Source: GYS-P2D sp964522505 (GTDB lineage Bacteria > Bacteroidota > Bacteroidia > Chitinophagales > Saprospiraceae). Taken from it: DNA of 34,057 nucleotides. Position numbers and translations under genes: made by a program. This document shows positions 8,432-16,022 of the stretch, piece by piece (within the stretch, counting starts at the first letter, position 1; every line of letters begins with the position of its first letter). The notes beneath the pieces are model-generated. The model ran no database searches and was not told the DNA's origin. It saw only the letters and a list, made by a program, of their open reading frames with translations. Where the stretch lies: assembly GCA_964522505.1 (NCBI GenBank), contig CAZFWJ010000041.1, positions 1 through 34,057 of the forward strand, in the 5' to 3' direction.

Positions 8432-9087
8432 TGAAAGAGAAAAAGAAAAAAACGAGAGACAAGATCTTAGACGCGGCCATATCGCTCTTTAACCTATATG
8501 GCCTTCCTAATGTGAAATTGCAAGGCATAGCAGATGAGTGTAATATCAGCGTTGGGAACTTGGCGTATCATTTTCAATTCAAGGAAGATCTGATGAGTAC
8601 AATAGCCGATTCTATCAATGCTGAAATTTCTCCAGTTGTAAAAAAGGACAACCTGTTTCCCTTGTTGATAGATTTTGATAATCAGCTATCTAAGTATTAT
8701 GCCCTCATCAATCAATTTGCCTTCTTCTTTTTAGATGCTGTTGAGTTGGAAAGGTCTTATCCGAAGATCCATCAACAGAGAGTGAAGTATATCAACCTAA
8801 TGATCGACCAGATCTACCAATGGATCACCGAAAATGTAAGAAAAGGAATATTCCAAGCTCCTATACATCTCGATCAATATGCACACACAGCTCATGCCAT
8901 CTGGATGATTATCTCATTTTGGTTAACACAGAGAAAAGTGCTTTCAACGAGTGGGTTTGATGAAGAGAAGTTTAAAATAGTTGTTTGGAATCAGTTGCTT
9001 CCTTCATTTACGAATGTGGGACTGATGGAATATGAAGCACTCATACTTCCCCAGTTGCGTGACGTAGAAGTCCTTGTTGATAATTAG
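8431..9087 (+). CDS. TetR-family regulator 2 of the hydrogenase locus
   Basis: The 218-aa paralogue of the preceding gene has HTH TRDKILDAAISLFNLYG plus VKLQGIADECNISVGNLAYH, and a matching helical domain (YYALINQFAFFFLDAVELER). The ATG at 8431 overlaps the previous stop by one base (TGATG), which points to translational coupling. A GTG three bases earlier is possible. The recognition helices of the two proteins are nearly identical around ISVGNLAYH, so they may bind the same operator or heterodimerise. The unit ends 18 bp from the end of hypC, which converges from the other strand. Confidence 0.85.
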   Translation: MKEKKKKTRDKILDAAISLFNLYGLPNVKLQGIADECNISVGNLAYHFQFKEDLMSTIADSINAEISPVVKKDNLFPLLIDFDNQLSKYYALINQFAFFFLDAVELERSYPKIHQQRVKYINLMIDQIYQWITENVRKGIFQAPIHLDQYAHTAHAIWMIISFWLTQRKVLSTSGFDEEKFKIVVWNQLLPSFTNVGLMEYEALILPQLRDVEVLVDN

Positions 9088-9105
9088 AAATAGAGTCTAT
9101 TCCTT

Positions 9106-9378
9106 CTATGCCTTTTTTTCATGATGTAGCTCATCAAAGAGTTCATCAAGATCGCCAGTGCCTTGTAAAAAAGCTAAGGTCTTCCGGGCTTCTTCTTCAT
9201 CTATGACGCTCACAGCTACACCGACATGGACCAGTACATGATCACCGACTTTGGCTTCTGGCACTAAGCTCAGGTTGATCTTTTTGGCAACACCACTGAA
9301 CGATACTCGACCTATCTGAAATACGCTTTCTTCTTGATCTTGTATGTCGAGTATTTTTCCAGGTATAGCTAAACACAT
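9106..9378 (-). CDS. hypC: HypC, hydrogenase maturation chaperone
   Basis: The 90-aa HypC/HupF family protein begins with MCLAIPGKIL. After removal of Met, the essential Cys2 binds iron with HypD and carries the Fe(CN)2CO unit to the large-subunit precursor. The beta-barrel body (VSFSGVAKKINLSLVPEAKVGDHVLVHVG) is typical. It is the last gene of the minus-strand hydrogenase operon, 6 bp after the CooC-like ATPase. It therefore travels with the structural genes, while hypF-hypD-hypE are on the other strand. No separate hybG-like second copy is seen. Confidence 0.97.
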   Translation of the reverse strand: MCLAIPGKILDIQDQEESVFQIGRVSFSGVAKKINLSLVPEAKVGDHVLVHVGVAVSVIDEEEARKTLAFLQGTGDLDELFDELHHEKKA

Positions 9379-9384
9379 ACTAAA

Positions 9385-10146
9385 TTATTTTAGTGTTTTT
9401 ACAAATTGCTGTATGGCTTGGACTGCCTTTGAGTTATTATCATAGTCCATGATAGAGACTCCTTGTAAGTCTGCAGCAGTTATATTCTCATCATAAGGTA
9501 CCATTACGGCTATCGGCAAATCTATTTTTTCGCAGTACTCCTTTATGGCATCAGCTTCTTCTTCTGTTCTTACTTTATTAGCTATAGCCGCTACTTCTTT
9601 GATACCCAGATCACGTGCCATATCGGCAAATCGGCCTGCCGCTTCAAGTGATCTGTAATACGGTTCTAAGACTGTATACATTCTATCCACATGTTGTGAA
9701 GTACCACGCTTCATATGTTCTAATGAAGCTTCAGTGTCTACGACCATCGCAGCATTGAATTCTGAAGTAAGCGCAGAGTGTATGAGTTCTCGGACCACTG
9801 TATGAGATCCACACATACATCCTGTCCCCGCTTGTTCGGGTTTTCCAACGATGAGTAACGTTACATCATCAGGCGCTTCCTGTCCATAGGTGTCGAGGAT
9901 CTCATCAAATGGCATCTTTACTCTGAAGCTCCATGACTCACCTTCTTCCACTCTTTCTATAATGTCTGTACTTAGTGATCGGTGTGGAGGTTTGTCCTTG
10001 TCGATACCGAGTACAACTGAAAGATTGGGATTTGGATCCCCATCGATGGCTAGCACTCGTTCTCCTTCTTGTGCTAGTACTCGACATATAGTGCCGCTGA
10101 TCGTAGTTTTACCTACACCGCCTTTTCCTGCAATTGCAATTTTCAT
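9385..10146 (-). CDS. CooC-like nickel-insertion ATPase
   Basis: The 253-aa SIMIBI-class ATPase has a deviant P-loop GKGGVGKTT (residues 7-15), IDGDPNPNLS and a Cys-X-Cys pair (Cys110, Cys112 in GCMCGSHTVVREL). That CxC motif is the metal site of CooC, the nickel-insertion ATPase of carbon monoxide dehydrogenase. VVDTEASLEHMKRGT is also CooC-like. No carbon monoxide dehydrogenase gene is in the window, and the gene sits between hypC and hydrogenase genes. Its start overlaps the upstream stop by ATGA. Because hypA and hypB are absent here, I infer a role in delivering nickel to the large subunit. The family call is firm; the role in this system is inference. Confidence 0.85.
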   Translation of the reverse strand: MKIAIAGKGGVGKTTISGTICRVLAQEGERVLAIDGDPNPNLSVVLGIDKDKPPHRSLSTDIIERVEEGESWSFRVKMPFDEILDTYGQEAPDDVTLLIVGKPEQAGTGCMCGSHTVVRELIHSALTSEFNAAMVVDTEASLEHMKRGTSQHVDRMYTVLEPYYRSLEAAGRFADMARDLGIKEVAAIANKVRTEEEADAIKEYCEKIDLPIAVMVPYDENITAADLQGVSIMDYDNNSKAVQAIQQFVKTLK

Positions 10147-11147
10147 AAGCTATTAGTGACTAAAGACCAATCTTTCCCAGCGGGACGTGTGAAAAACTCT
10201 TCGTTAACTTGGTTATTAAAAGAGACATCTGAATAGGTGTATTCGTCCATAATCTGGCCATTACTCCAAAACTTTGTCCACTTATGGCTGAAGGTAATTC
10301 CATCTACAGTCTTATGATCTGTCCAGTATATTTCCTCTGGTCTATAAGTACCGATATCTGACTTGTTATAATATTCCATTTTATGGATAAGGTTAGTCTC
10401 AGGGTTCACCAGAAATCTCCACTTATCCTTTCCTATGGTAGGTATGTATGATACATCCAGCACAAGAGGCTCACTTTCTAAGTCTATGTTCTCTAATGGA
10501 TTCCAGTCCAGCAGCCCAAGTTTAGAAGCATTATTTACGTCGGGACGTACGCCATAGTCTGTGAGTTTGAAAGGCATCGAAAATCTAAAAAATGCCATAG
10601 AAGAAGCGCAGCTCGGTTTGCAATATTTAGAATCGCACATCATGCCAAGATCGCCAGAAGTCCTCTTTGGATCTGAAGGGAGCGCATCCCTTGTTGCCCA
10701 AAATCCTTCTTCGTCTTCGCTAATGACAACTTCTTTGCCGTCCTTATCTATCGCTTTTACCATGAGTTGTAGCCCCTCATCAGCTTTTCTGAAAAAGAAG
10801 GTTTCTACTTGTTCGGATATCTTGTTACCAGCTTTATCATATAGATTTTGAGTCCGAGTAAACTGACCAGAATTTATATTATTCCATGCTTCTGACCCGC
10901 CCGCAGCGTCGACCATCTCATTAACCAGCTCTACTCCTGACGGTGCTCTTAGAAAACTCTCCCAAGCATAGTGACCAGCATATGCAAGAACTGCTATGAC
11001 CAATCCAGCCTGAAGTAGGCGTATCCTTCTTATGGTGATAGGATTAGTCAGATCTTTAATCTCAAGTCCAAATAACCACGGCACTTTTTGTTTTCCAGCA
11101 CTTTGGTCTTGTTGTACTTGTTGCTTCTTTTGTTGTAGATCTTTCAT
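10143..11147 (-). CDS. Inner-membrane-anchored LolA-like (DUF6503-like) protein
   Basis: The 334-aa protein has a ~40-residue Lys/Gln-rich cytoplasmic N-terminus and one TM helix (about 46-67, LLQAGLVIAVLAYAGHYAW). A periplasmic domain begins at about residue 77 with VDAAGGSEAWNNI. The AAGG..W start, followed by alternating beta strands and a VDGITFSHKW...DEYTYSDV end, is the pattern of Bacteroidota LolA-like or DUF6503-like proteins. An insertion contains three Cys (MMCDSKYCKPSCASSM). The gene overlaps the CooC-like gene by 4 bp and follows the protease by 35 bp. A second protein of the same kind is encoded at 11683-12486. The function is unknown; a lipid- or quinone-binding cavity is possible from the fold but not shown. 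Confidence 0.65.
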   Translation of the reverse strand: MKDLQQKKQQVQQDQSAGKQKVPWLFGLEIKDLTNPITIRRIRLLQAGLVIAVLAYAGHYAWESFLRAPSGVELVNEMVDAAGGSEAWNNINSGQFTRTQNLYDKAGNKISEQVETFFFRKADEGLQLMVKAIDKDGKEVVISEDEEGFWATRDALPSDPKRTSGDLGMMCDSKYCKPSCASSMAFFRFSMPFKLTDYGVRPDVNNASKLGLLDWNPLENIDLESEPLVLDVSYIPTIGKDKWRFLVNPETNLIHKMEYYNKSDIGTYRPEEIYWTDHKTVDGITFSHKWTKFWSNGQIMDEYTYSDVSFNNQVNEEFFTRPAGKDWSLVTNSL

Positions 11148-11182
11148 AGTATCAAATATTTAAATAGTTCTTCTAATTTATT

Positions 11183-11686
11183 TTAAAGTGAGTCTGATGA
11201 CATCCACTTGTTAAGTTCTTTTATTGCGACAGGGATTGCGGCGGTTACTTCCTCGCTCATGCCGATGTCAAAGTCGTCGTGTTTTGCTGACTGGCATCCC
11301 AGTATGTATACTTTCTCTGGTAGTACCTTGAGCGCTTTAGCAAGCATCATAGCTCTAGTGGGATTAGTGTAGTGCATGTCTGCGAGAAATTCTCTTTTTT
11401 GGTCCAATGGCATTTGCTCTATATCGCTTAATTTTTCAACCTCCTCTATCGATATGGACCCAGGAGTTCTTTTGTAATCAACTGCATCTACGAGTACTAA
11501 CATGTCGTATCCTGTAAACAATTCTTGTACAAGATGTATCCCAGCAATACCTACCTCCATAGTATTTATGAGATCATTCTTAGGCATGCTCTTTTCCCAT
11601 GCTCTGACGAACTCTATACCAAATGCATCATCCTGACGCAACTCATTGCCTACTCCGGCGATCAATATTTTATCTGAGCTAATCAC
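11183..11686 (-). CDS. Hydrogenase maturation protease (HupD/HycI family)
   Basis: This 167-aa peptidase M52-type protein removes the C-terminal peptide of the large subunit after nickel insertion. The N-terminus LIAGVGNELRQDDAFGIEF is the family signature; the acidic pair DD holds the first nickel-recognition position. MLVLVDAVDY supplies the second (Asp), and MHYTNPTRAMMLA supplies the His. The tail VYILGCQSAKHDDFDIGMSE is typical. All three expected metal ligands are therefore present, unlike the paralogue at 13549-14121. Its start overlaps the upstream lipoprotein gene by 4 bp. Its substrate is most likely the large subunit encoded at 14102-15976. Confidence 0.92.
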   Translation of the reverse strand: MISSDKILIAGVGNELRQDDAFGIEFVRAWEKSMPKNDLINTMEVGIAGIHLVQELFTGYDMLVLVDAVDYKRTPGSISIEEVEKLSDIEQMPLDQKREFLADMHYTNPTRAMMLAKALKVLPEKVYILGCQSAKHDDFDIGMSEEVTAAIPVAIKELNKWMSSDSL

Positions 11687-12486
11687 AGTAATGTAAATGC
11701 GTTTTTATCAAGAGTAATATTGAATGTCATTTCCTCATTTTCATATATGGTCTTTAACTGTACTTTTTCCTTGTCCTTATTGGAGGCATAACTGAATCTC
11801 TTGTTATGGATTGTATGTGTGCCAACACTTTCAAAAACTTCGTAGGTGGTAAGCGAGTGCCCATCTCCATAATCTTGAAAATTAGCTGCAAGATCATACG
11901 TATCTAAATCGAAGTAGTAGATCCATCGATGCATGCCACCAGTTCTTCCTACGCCTTTGGCATACTCCACCTGAACGCTGTGCACTGGCTTGCCCAACAG
12001 AGTACTGTCGATACCATTGTAACCGAGTGTAACACCAGGATCAGCCAACTTATATGGTATGCCTATCACATAATGAGAACCATATGAAGAATTCCATGCT
12101 TCATTCTCCGACTTTTTATCAGTCATCTCAATCCCATTCTTGTACTTAATAGCCTTATCGCCATCATTTAAAATCAAGAAGTTATTGCTACCGACAGACC
12201 ATTCCATCCTAGCCTTAAAGCCATCTTTGAGTTGATATGTATGTAGTTGTTTCACGATTTTCTTTACTGTTCCGGTACTATCGAGCTGTGTGATTTTTTT
12301 ATAAAAACTAAAGTTGTCTTTGCTTTTCCAATTGTCCCAGCCACCAGCAGCAGCTATAGCTTTCTCGACGACGTCTCCTGCTTGATTGTCAGGTAAAGCC
12401 TCACAACTGTCTATACCTTCTGGCTTTACTTCTTGACAGCTCGACCAGATGGCTATCAGCACCACAGCTAATAAAATCCTACTCAT
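11683..12486 (-). CDS. LolA-like (DUF6503-like) lipoprotein
   Basis: The 267-aa protein has a lipoprotein signal peptide: MSRILLAVVLIAIWSSC, with lipobox WSSC and Cys17 as the likely acylated residue. A domain beginning AIAAAGGWDNWKS corresponds to the same start in the membrane-anchored protein at 10143-11147. Middle motifs such as LADPGVTLGYNGIDS and GRTGGMHRWIYYFDLDTYDL are typical of Bacteroidota DUF6503-like proteins. It is exported, probably to the periplasmic face of a membrane. It lies 3 bp after the Rieske-like gene and overlaps the protease gene by 4 bp, so it belongs to the operon. Its role in hydrogen oxidation is not known. The outer-membrane versus inner-membrane destination cannot be decided. 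Confidence 0.7.
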   Translation of the reverse strand: MSRILLAVVLIAIWSSCQEVKPEGIDSCEALPDNQAGDVVEKAIAAAGGWDNWKSKDNFSFYKKITQLDSTGTVKKIVKQLHTYQLKDGFKARMEWSVGSNNFLILNDGDKAIKYKNGIEMTDKKSENEAWNSSYGSHYVIGIPYKLADPGVTLGYNGIDSTLLGKPVHSVQVEYAKGVGRTGGMHRWIYYFDLDTYDLAANFQDYGDGHSLTTYEVFESVGTHTIHNKRFSYASNKDKEKVQLKTIYENEEMTFNITLDKNAFTLL

Positions 12487-12489
12487 CGT

Positions 12490-13140
12490 CTAATACGCTA
12501 TCTCCACTTTTAATAATCCATCTTCTTCTATCTCGACCTGAAATATATCCAGTTTTTTATCACTGTTATCGACCGATACTCCAGTTTTGATATCATACTT
12601 GCATCCATGCCAAGGGCATATAATGAAGTGATCTTCGATCCGCCCTTTATCTATCGGTAATACCGATCCGTCACATTGATTTTGAATGGCATATACTTCT
12701 TTTCCAACTCGTGAGACTAGGAAGTTCACTCGCTCATAGTTCTTAGCATATAGCTTTTGATCTTCGAGCTCGCGATAGTCGCCTAGTTCGATCCAGTCTT
12801 TTTTCTTGACTGGGCTAAACACAGTTACCTGATCTGCCGGCACAAAGCCGACAGTGCCGACTTTATCCATAGGGGATGCTTCTATAGGTATGTCATACAG
12901 TGTCAGTAGCTTTTGGACTGTTTCATCATCGACGATTTCGCTATGGAGCTCTTTGTTATTACTGATGAGTTTCATCATCCTTAACAGTGGCTCTCTGTGT
13001 ATCGAGTCAAAGTACTGTAGGATATTGTACAGCAACACTTTGTTATCAGTATCCTGGACCTGTTCAGCATCACGCATGAGTTGGTTGAGCATGTCTAATG
13101 CTTCATGAAACTCCTCGTTGCTGAATAACTCTTTCTTCAT
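12490..13140 (-). CDS. Rieske-like protein with N-terminal helical domain
   Basis: The 216-aa protein has two parts. Residues 1-85 are helical (EALDMLNQLMRDAE, LLYNILQYFDSIHREPLLRM), resembling the N-terminal part of NifU/Rieske-like proteins found with group 1h hydrogenases. Residues about 105-216 have the Rieske ferredoxin fold, ending ICPWHGCKYDIKTG. The second Rieske motif CxxH is intact, but the first, normally CxH, reads QNQCDGSVL, so the first His ligand is replaced by Gly. An extra Cys directly follows the second motif (WHGC). It may hold a [2Fe-2S] cluster with three Cys and one His, bind another metal, or bind none. It is packed 3 bp from both neighbours. I infer an electron-transfer or assembly role with the hydrogenase. 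Confidence 0.8.
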   Translation of the reverse strand: MKKELFSNEEFHEALDMLNQLMRDAEQVQDTDNKVLLYNILQYFDSIHREPLLRMMKLISNNKELHSEIVDDETVQKLLTLYDIPIEASPMDKVGTVGFVPADQVTVFSPVKKKDWIELGDYRELEDQKLYAKNYERVNFLVSRVGKEVYAIQNQCDGSVLPIDKGRIEDHFIICPWHGCKYDIKTGVSVDNSDKKLDIFQVEIEEDGLLKVEIAY

Positions 13141-13143
13141 AGC

Positions 13144-13539
13144 TTAATGAGCTGTAGCACAGTTGTGCACACAGTTTTCAAGTTTTTGACCATTAGGCCC
13201 GTAACAAAATTCGCAGTCAGGGCCGCACTCTCCATGACCCGCTTTTTGGTATCCTTGGAAGGCATCAGCAAATCTCCGTCCTGCTTCTTTTTTCATGTCT
13301 GTTGCTAATTGGATTTTGGTGCTTGGCCCCATTTCTTTAGAAGAAGCGATTAAGACGCCTTCTTCTACCAATTTACCAAGGTGATAGATCAAGTTCTCTT
13401 GATTGGTATTAAGTAGTGATAATACCTGTACGACTGGCACTTCACTGCCAAAGCCTTCACCATTCATCCAATATAGAATTTGAAGGATCTCATCCTTCCA
13501 GAATAGTGCTCTTAGCGATGATTTTTCGATTAATTCCAT
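13144..13539 (-). CDS. Winged-helix-like protein with Cys-rich C-terminus
   Basis: The 131-aa protein has no TM or signal peptide. Residues 1-75 look like a winged-helix fold (LRALFWKDEILQILYWMNGE, VVQVLSLLNTNQENLIYHLG, then LVEEGVLIASS). Residues 100-131 carry a Cys pattern, C-X3-C-X2-C-X10-C-X3-C, in GECGPDCEFCYG and NCVHNCATAH, plus His residues, suggesting zinc or iron-sulfur binding. The gene is the fourth of a tight run below the large subunit. It could be a metal-responsive regulator, or an assembly factor that uses the winged helix for protein contact. I do not know a named family, although small proteins of this kind occur near high-affinity hydrogenases. Confidence 0.7.
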   Translation of the reverse strand: MELIEKSSLRALFWKDEILQILYWMNGEGFGSEVPVVQVLSLLNTNQENLIYHLGKLVEEGVLIASSKEMGPSTKIQLATDMKKEAGRRFADAFQGYQKAGHGECGPDCEFCYGPNGQKLENCVHNCATAH

Positions 13540-13548
13540 ATGCTAAGC

Positions 13549-14121
13549 TTAGTCCGTTATCATTTCATTTATGAAAATGGTATCACCTTTAAGATACTTA
13601 ACATTCATGTCATTATCCAAACCGGTTATAGCAAGTTTTTTTATTGTAGATATGATGTCTGGTATGGCAGATTCCATGTCTGGAGTCCATTTTTCACCAG
13701 CTACTTCTGGCCCCGGCTCGACATCAACCAGATATACTTCATCTTTCCAGACTTTAAAGTACTCTCCGATCACTAAGAGGTTTTCTACGGAGATAACACC
13801 TGTTGCTGCATCACCTACACATGCCTGAATCTGCTCTTCATCAGGAAGATTGCCAAGCCAACGAAATACATCTATTTGCCCAATGGGTCTTCCTTTTCTT
13901 TCGATTGCACATAGGATGATGACTCTTTCGAAAGGGAGTGTCTCCGCTTCGAACATCTGAACTACCGCTACTGGTCCCCAGTTTAACTCATCAACTTTGA
14001 TATGGCTAGGCCAGGACATCTCTTGGAGATGAGTATAGAGCATCGGAGGCATCGAGTGATTACCGAGGATGTGGTATCCTACCGTGCCGATCAGTGTTTT
14101 CTTATTCGATACCACAAGCAC
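13549..14121 (-). CDS. Degenerate hydrogenase maturation protease-like protein
   Basis: The 190-aa protein has the HupD/HycI fold pattern without its metal ligands. The N-terminus IGTVGYHILGNHSMPPML stands where GxGNxxxxDDGxG is expected. The second metal Asp position (VDAVD in active enzymes) reads ILCAIERKG, and the third-motif His is absent (VGDAATGVISVENLLV). The C-terminal half (EYFKVWKDEVYLVDVEPGPE, then TPDMESAIPDI) aligns well by eye with proteases. It starts with GTG at 14121, inside the last 20 bp of the large-subunit gene, so translation is probably coupled. A non-catalytic chaperone for the large-subunit C-terminus is a reasonable inference. The true protease is probably the one at 11183-11686. 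Confidence 0.75.
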   Translation of the reverse strand: MLVVSNKKTLIGTVGYHILGNHSMPPMLYTHLQEMSWPSHIKVDELNWGPVAVVQMFEAETLPFERVIILCAIERKGRPIGQIDVFRWLGNLPDEEQIQACVGDAATGVISVENLLVIGEYFKVWKDEVYLVDVEPGPEVAGEKWTPDMESAIPDIISTIKKLAITGLDNDMNVKYLKGDTIFINEMITD

Positions 14122-15976
14122 ATGTAGTTACTTCGCGAGTCACCACATGATCAGAATCTTTGGCCATAATGTGTGTAGTACACGGCATGCATGGATCAAA
14201 ACTTCTGATGGCACGTAGTATATCTATACCCTTATAGTCTTCGGGTTTATCATATTTCTCAAGTATCGGAGTATTGAGTACGGCTTCTTCGTATGGACCT
14301 GGTGCTCCCCAAGGTGCTCTTGGAGCAGCATTGAGCGTAGACGGAGTGATGATCTGATAGTTCTGAATCAATCCATTTTTTACGATCAGGTGATGAGTTA
14401 GGAATCCACGTCCAGCGCCCCATGCACCGAAACCTATCTGAGTTCCTTTCTTAGGTATCTCATACGGAGTGCTTACGGCAGTTTCTCCGTTTCTAATCAA
14501 TTGCTGTGCAATTTGCCAGTTCTCCAGTGCCACCATAGCAGAGTAGGGGATGCAGTAGGCTCGGGCTCTGTTACGTTCAAATGCATTCCAGTGAGTAGGG
14601 ATCTTCCATTCGAGCTCTGCTGCAGGTAGATTGTACTTAGGTACACGGATCTTCATGCTATGACCAGTATTTTCGAGATATTGACTAGCAGGAGCTTTTT
14701 GTGCTTTGGCAGTCAGGTACATCCGTGAGTAAGCACCAGCTTCCATTGGCATCCGATCCCAAGTAGGGCAGGTATCCCAGCTATATCTATCTCTCCAGCT
14801 TTGCTTGCCAGGCTTCGGTATGGTATCCTTATTCCAAGGATGATTAGGGCTTAATGGTAAGCCATTGGAGTCTGTCTTGTATTTATGGTCATCCCACTTC
14901 TCATAGTACGAATGCTCAACAAACTCTTCGAGACCAGCATTCAGTTCGCTCAAGTTAGTGGTGACTACTTCTCCATTGACTAAGACGCCAGGTGTAGACC
15001 ATCTGGCATTACCCCATTTGTCACAGTTTTCGAATGTTCCATCATAGAATTCTGGTCTATCCCAGACACCGGTATCTGCCATCGTAGCAGGTCGCACACC
15101 GCATTGTTGATATCTTTCATCTTGCTCATAGAAGAAGTCAAAGACATCATCCCAGATCCCTGTAGTCTTCTGACCGTAATCAAAAAACTTGATCAGTCTC
15201 GTATATACTTCATTAAGCGTAGACATGGTAACAGTTACAGATATCCCTCCGGGTACTACTGACTGCGGATGCGGATACTTACCTCCGATCTGCACGTATG
15301 CTTCTCTTGCCACTCTGGTCATAGATAGAGCCTCTAGGTATAATTTACCTTTAAGTGGGTTAAGGTCTTTCATGATATCAAGTATGGTATCATATCCATG
15401 CACTGCTTTGTTCTTACATTTTGCAGCCGCCGCTTTTGGGATTAGTTCGGGATTAGTTGCAGCGACTAATTCTTCAGAGTAATCAGGCCCTGCCAATAAG
15501 AACAGGTGTAACGGATGATCATAGAGATATTCGATTGCTAGCAAGATGTTACGCATCACGATACCTAAAGGCGGTGGCTTTATTCCCAATGCCATCTCGA
15601 TAGCAAGAGCTGATGTGGTAGCATGTACACCACCGCAGACGCCACATGCTCGACTACTGATATATGCAGCATCCCGAGGGTCTCTTCCTTTCAAGATAAT
15701 CTCATAACCTCTGAATAACGTGGCCATGGAGTTCGTCGAAAGAACCTTTTTTTCCTGTAAGTCTACGACACTATGAAAGGCTAATGCGCCTGCTACTCTT
15801 GTAACGGGGTCGTAGTCCACGCTTCGAATGAAGCCATTTTTTTCCATTAGGCTTTTGAGCTTGTCTTGTTCTTTGCCTAGATCAACGACCTTGTATTCAT
15901 AAGGATTGGCGATATCCTCTTTCAGATAGGCATTTCCTTGTTCGTCAAAAGCTATTGGTAAATTTTTAAAACACAT
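14102..15976 (-). CDS. [NiFe]-hydrogenase large subunit (group 1, 1h/1l-like)
   Basis: The catalytic subunit (624 aa) carries the NiFe(CN)2CO site where H2 is split. The N-terminus has DPVTRVAGALAFHSVVD. The first metal motif is SRACGVCGGVH with Cys111 and Cys114; the second is DPCMPCTTH with Cys596 and Cys599, so all four Ni/Fe ligands are present. A 22-residue extension follows His602 (IMAKDSDHVVTREVTT, then CACGIE). It is the peptide expected to be removed by the maturation protease and contains an unusual Cys-X-Cys. There is no export signal; the subunit would normally travel with its partner. The RVAGAL variant of the usual RIEGHL fits the high-affinity type. It is separated from the small-subunit gene by five small membrane-protein genes. 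Confidence 0.95.
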   Translation of the reverse strand: MCFKNLPIAFDEQGNAYLKEDIANPYEYKVVDLGKEQDKLKSLMEKNGFIRSVDYDPVTRVAGALAFHSVVDLQEKKVLSTNSMATLFRGYEIILKGRDPRDAAYISSRACGVCGGVHATTSALAIEMALGIKPPPLGIVMRNILLAIEYLYDHPLHLFLLAGPDYSEELVAATNPELIPKAAAAKCKNKAVHGYDTILDIMKDLNPLKGKLYLEALSMTRVAREAYVQIGGKYPHPQSVVPGGISVTVTMSTLNEVYTRLIKFFDYGQKTTGIWDDVFDFFYEQDERYQQCGVRPATMADTGVWDRPEFYDGTFENCDKWGNARWSTPGVLVNGEVVTTNLSELNAGLEEFVEHSYYEKWDDHKYKTDSNGLPLSPNHPWNKDTIPKPGKQSWRDRYSWDTCPTWDRMPMEAGAYSRMYLTAKAQKAPASQYLENTGHSMKIRVPKYNLPAAELEWKIPTHWNAFERNRARAYCIPYSAMVALENWQIAQQLIRNGETAVSTPYEIPKKGTQIGFGAWGAGRGFLTHHLIVKNGLIQNYQIITPSTLNAAPRAPWGAPGPYEEAVLNTPILEKYDKPEDYKGIDILRAIRSFDPCMPCTTHIMAKDSDHVVTREVTTCACGIE

Positions 15977-16022
15977 ATGGTTCTTTTATTCGTCGATTAT
16001 CTCTTTATAAATTCAATTATGT

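Noticed and set aside
9089..9119. Small hairpin (AATAG-AGT-CTATT) with a later T7 run between the converging TetR and hypC genes
   Set aside because: The stem is only 5 bp and the T-run lies 11 nt beyond it, inside the end of hypC. Too weak to call a terminator.
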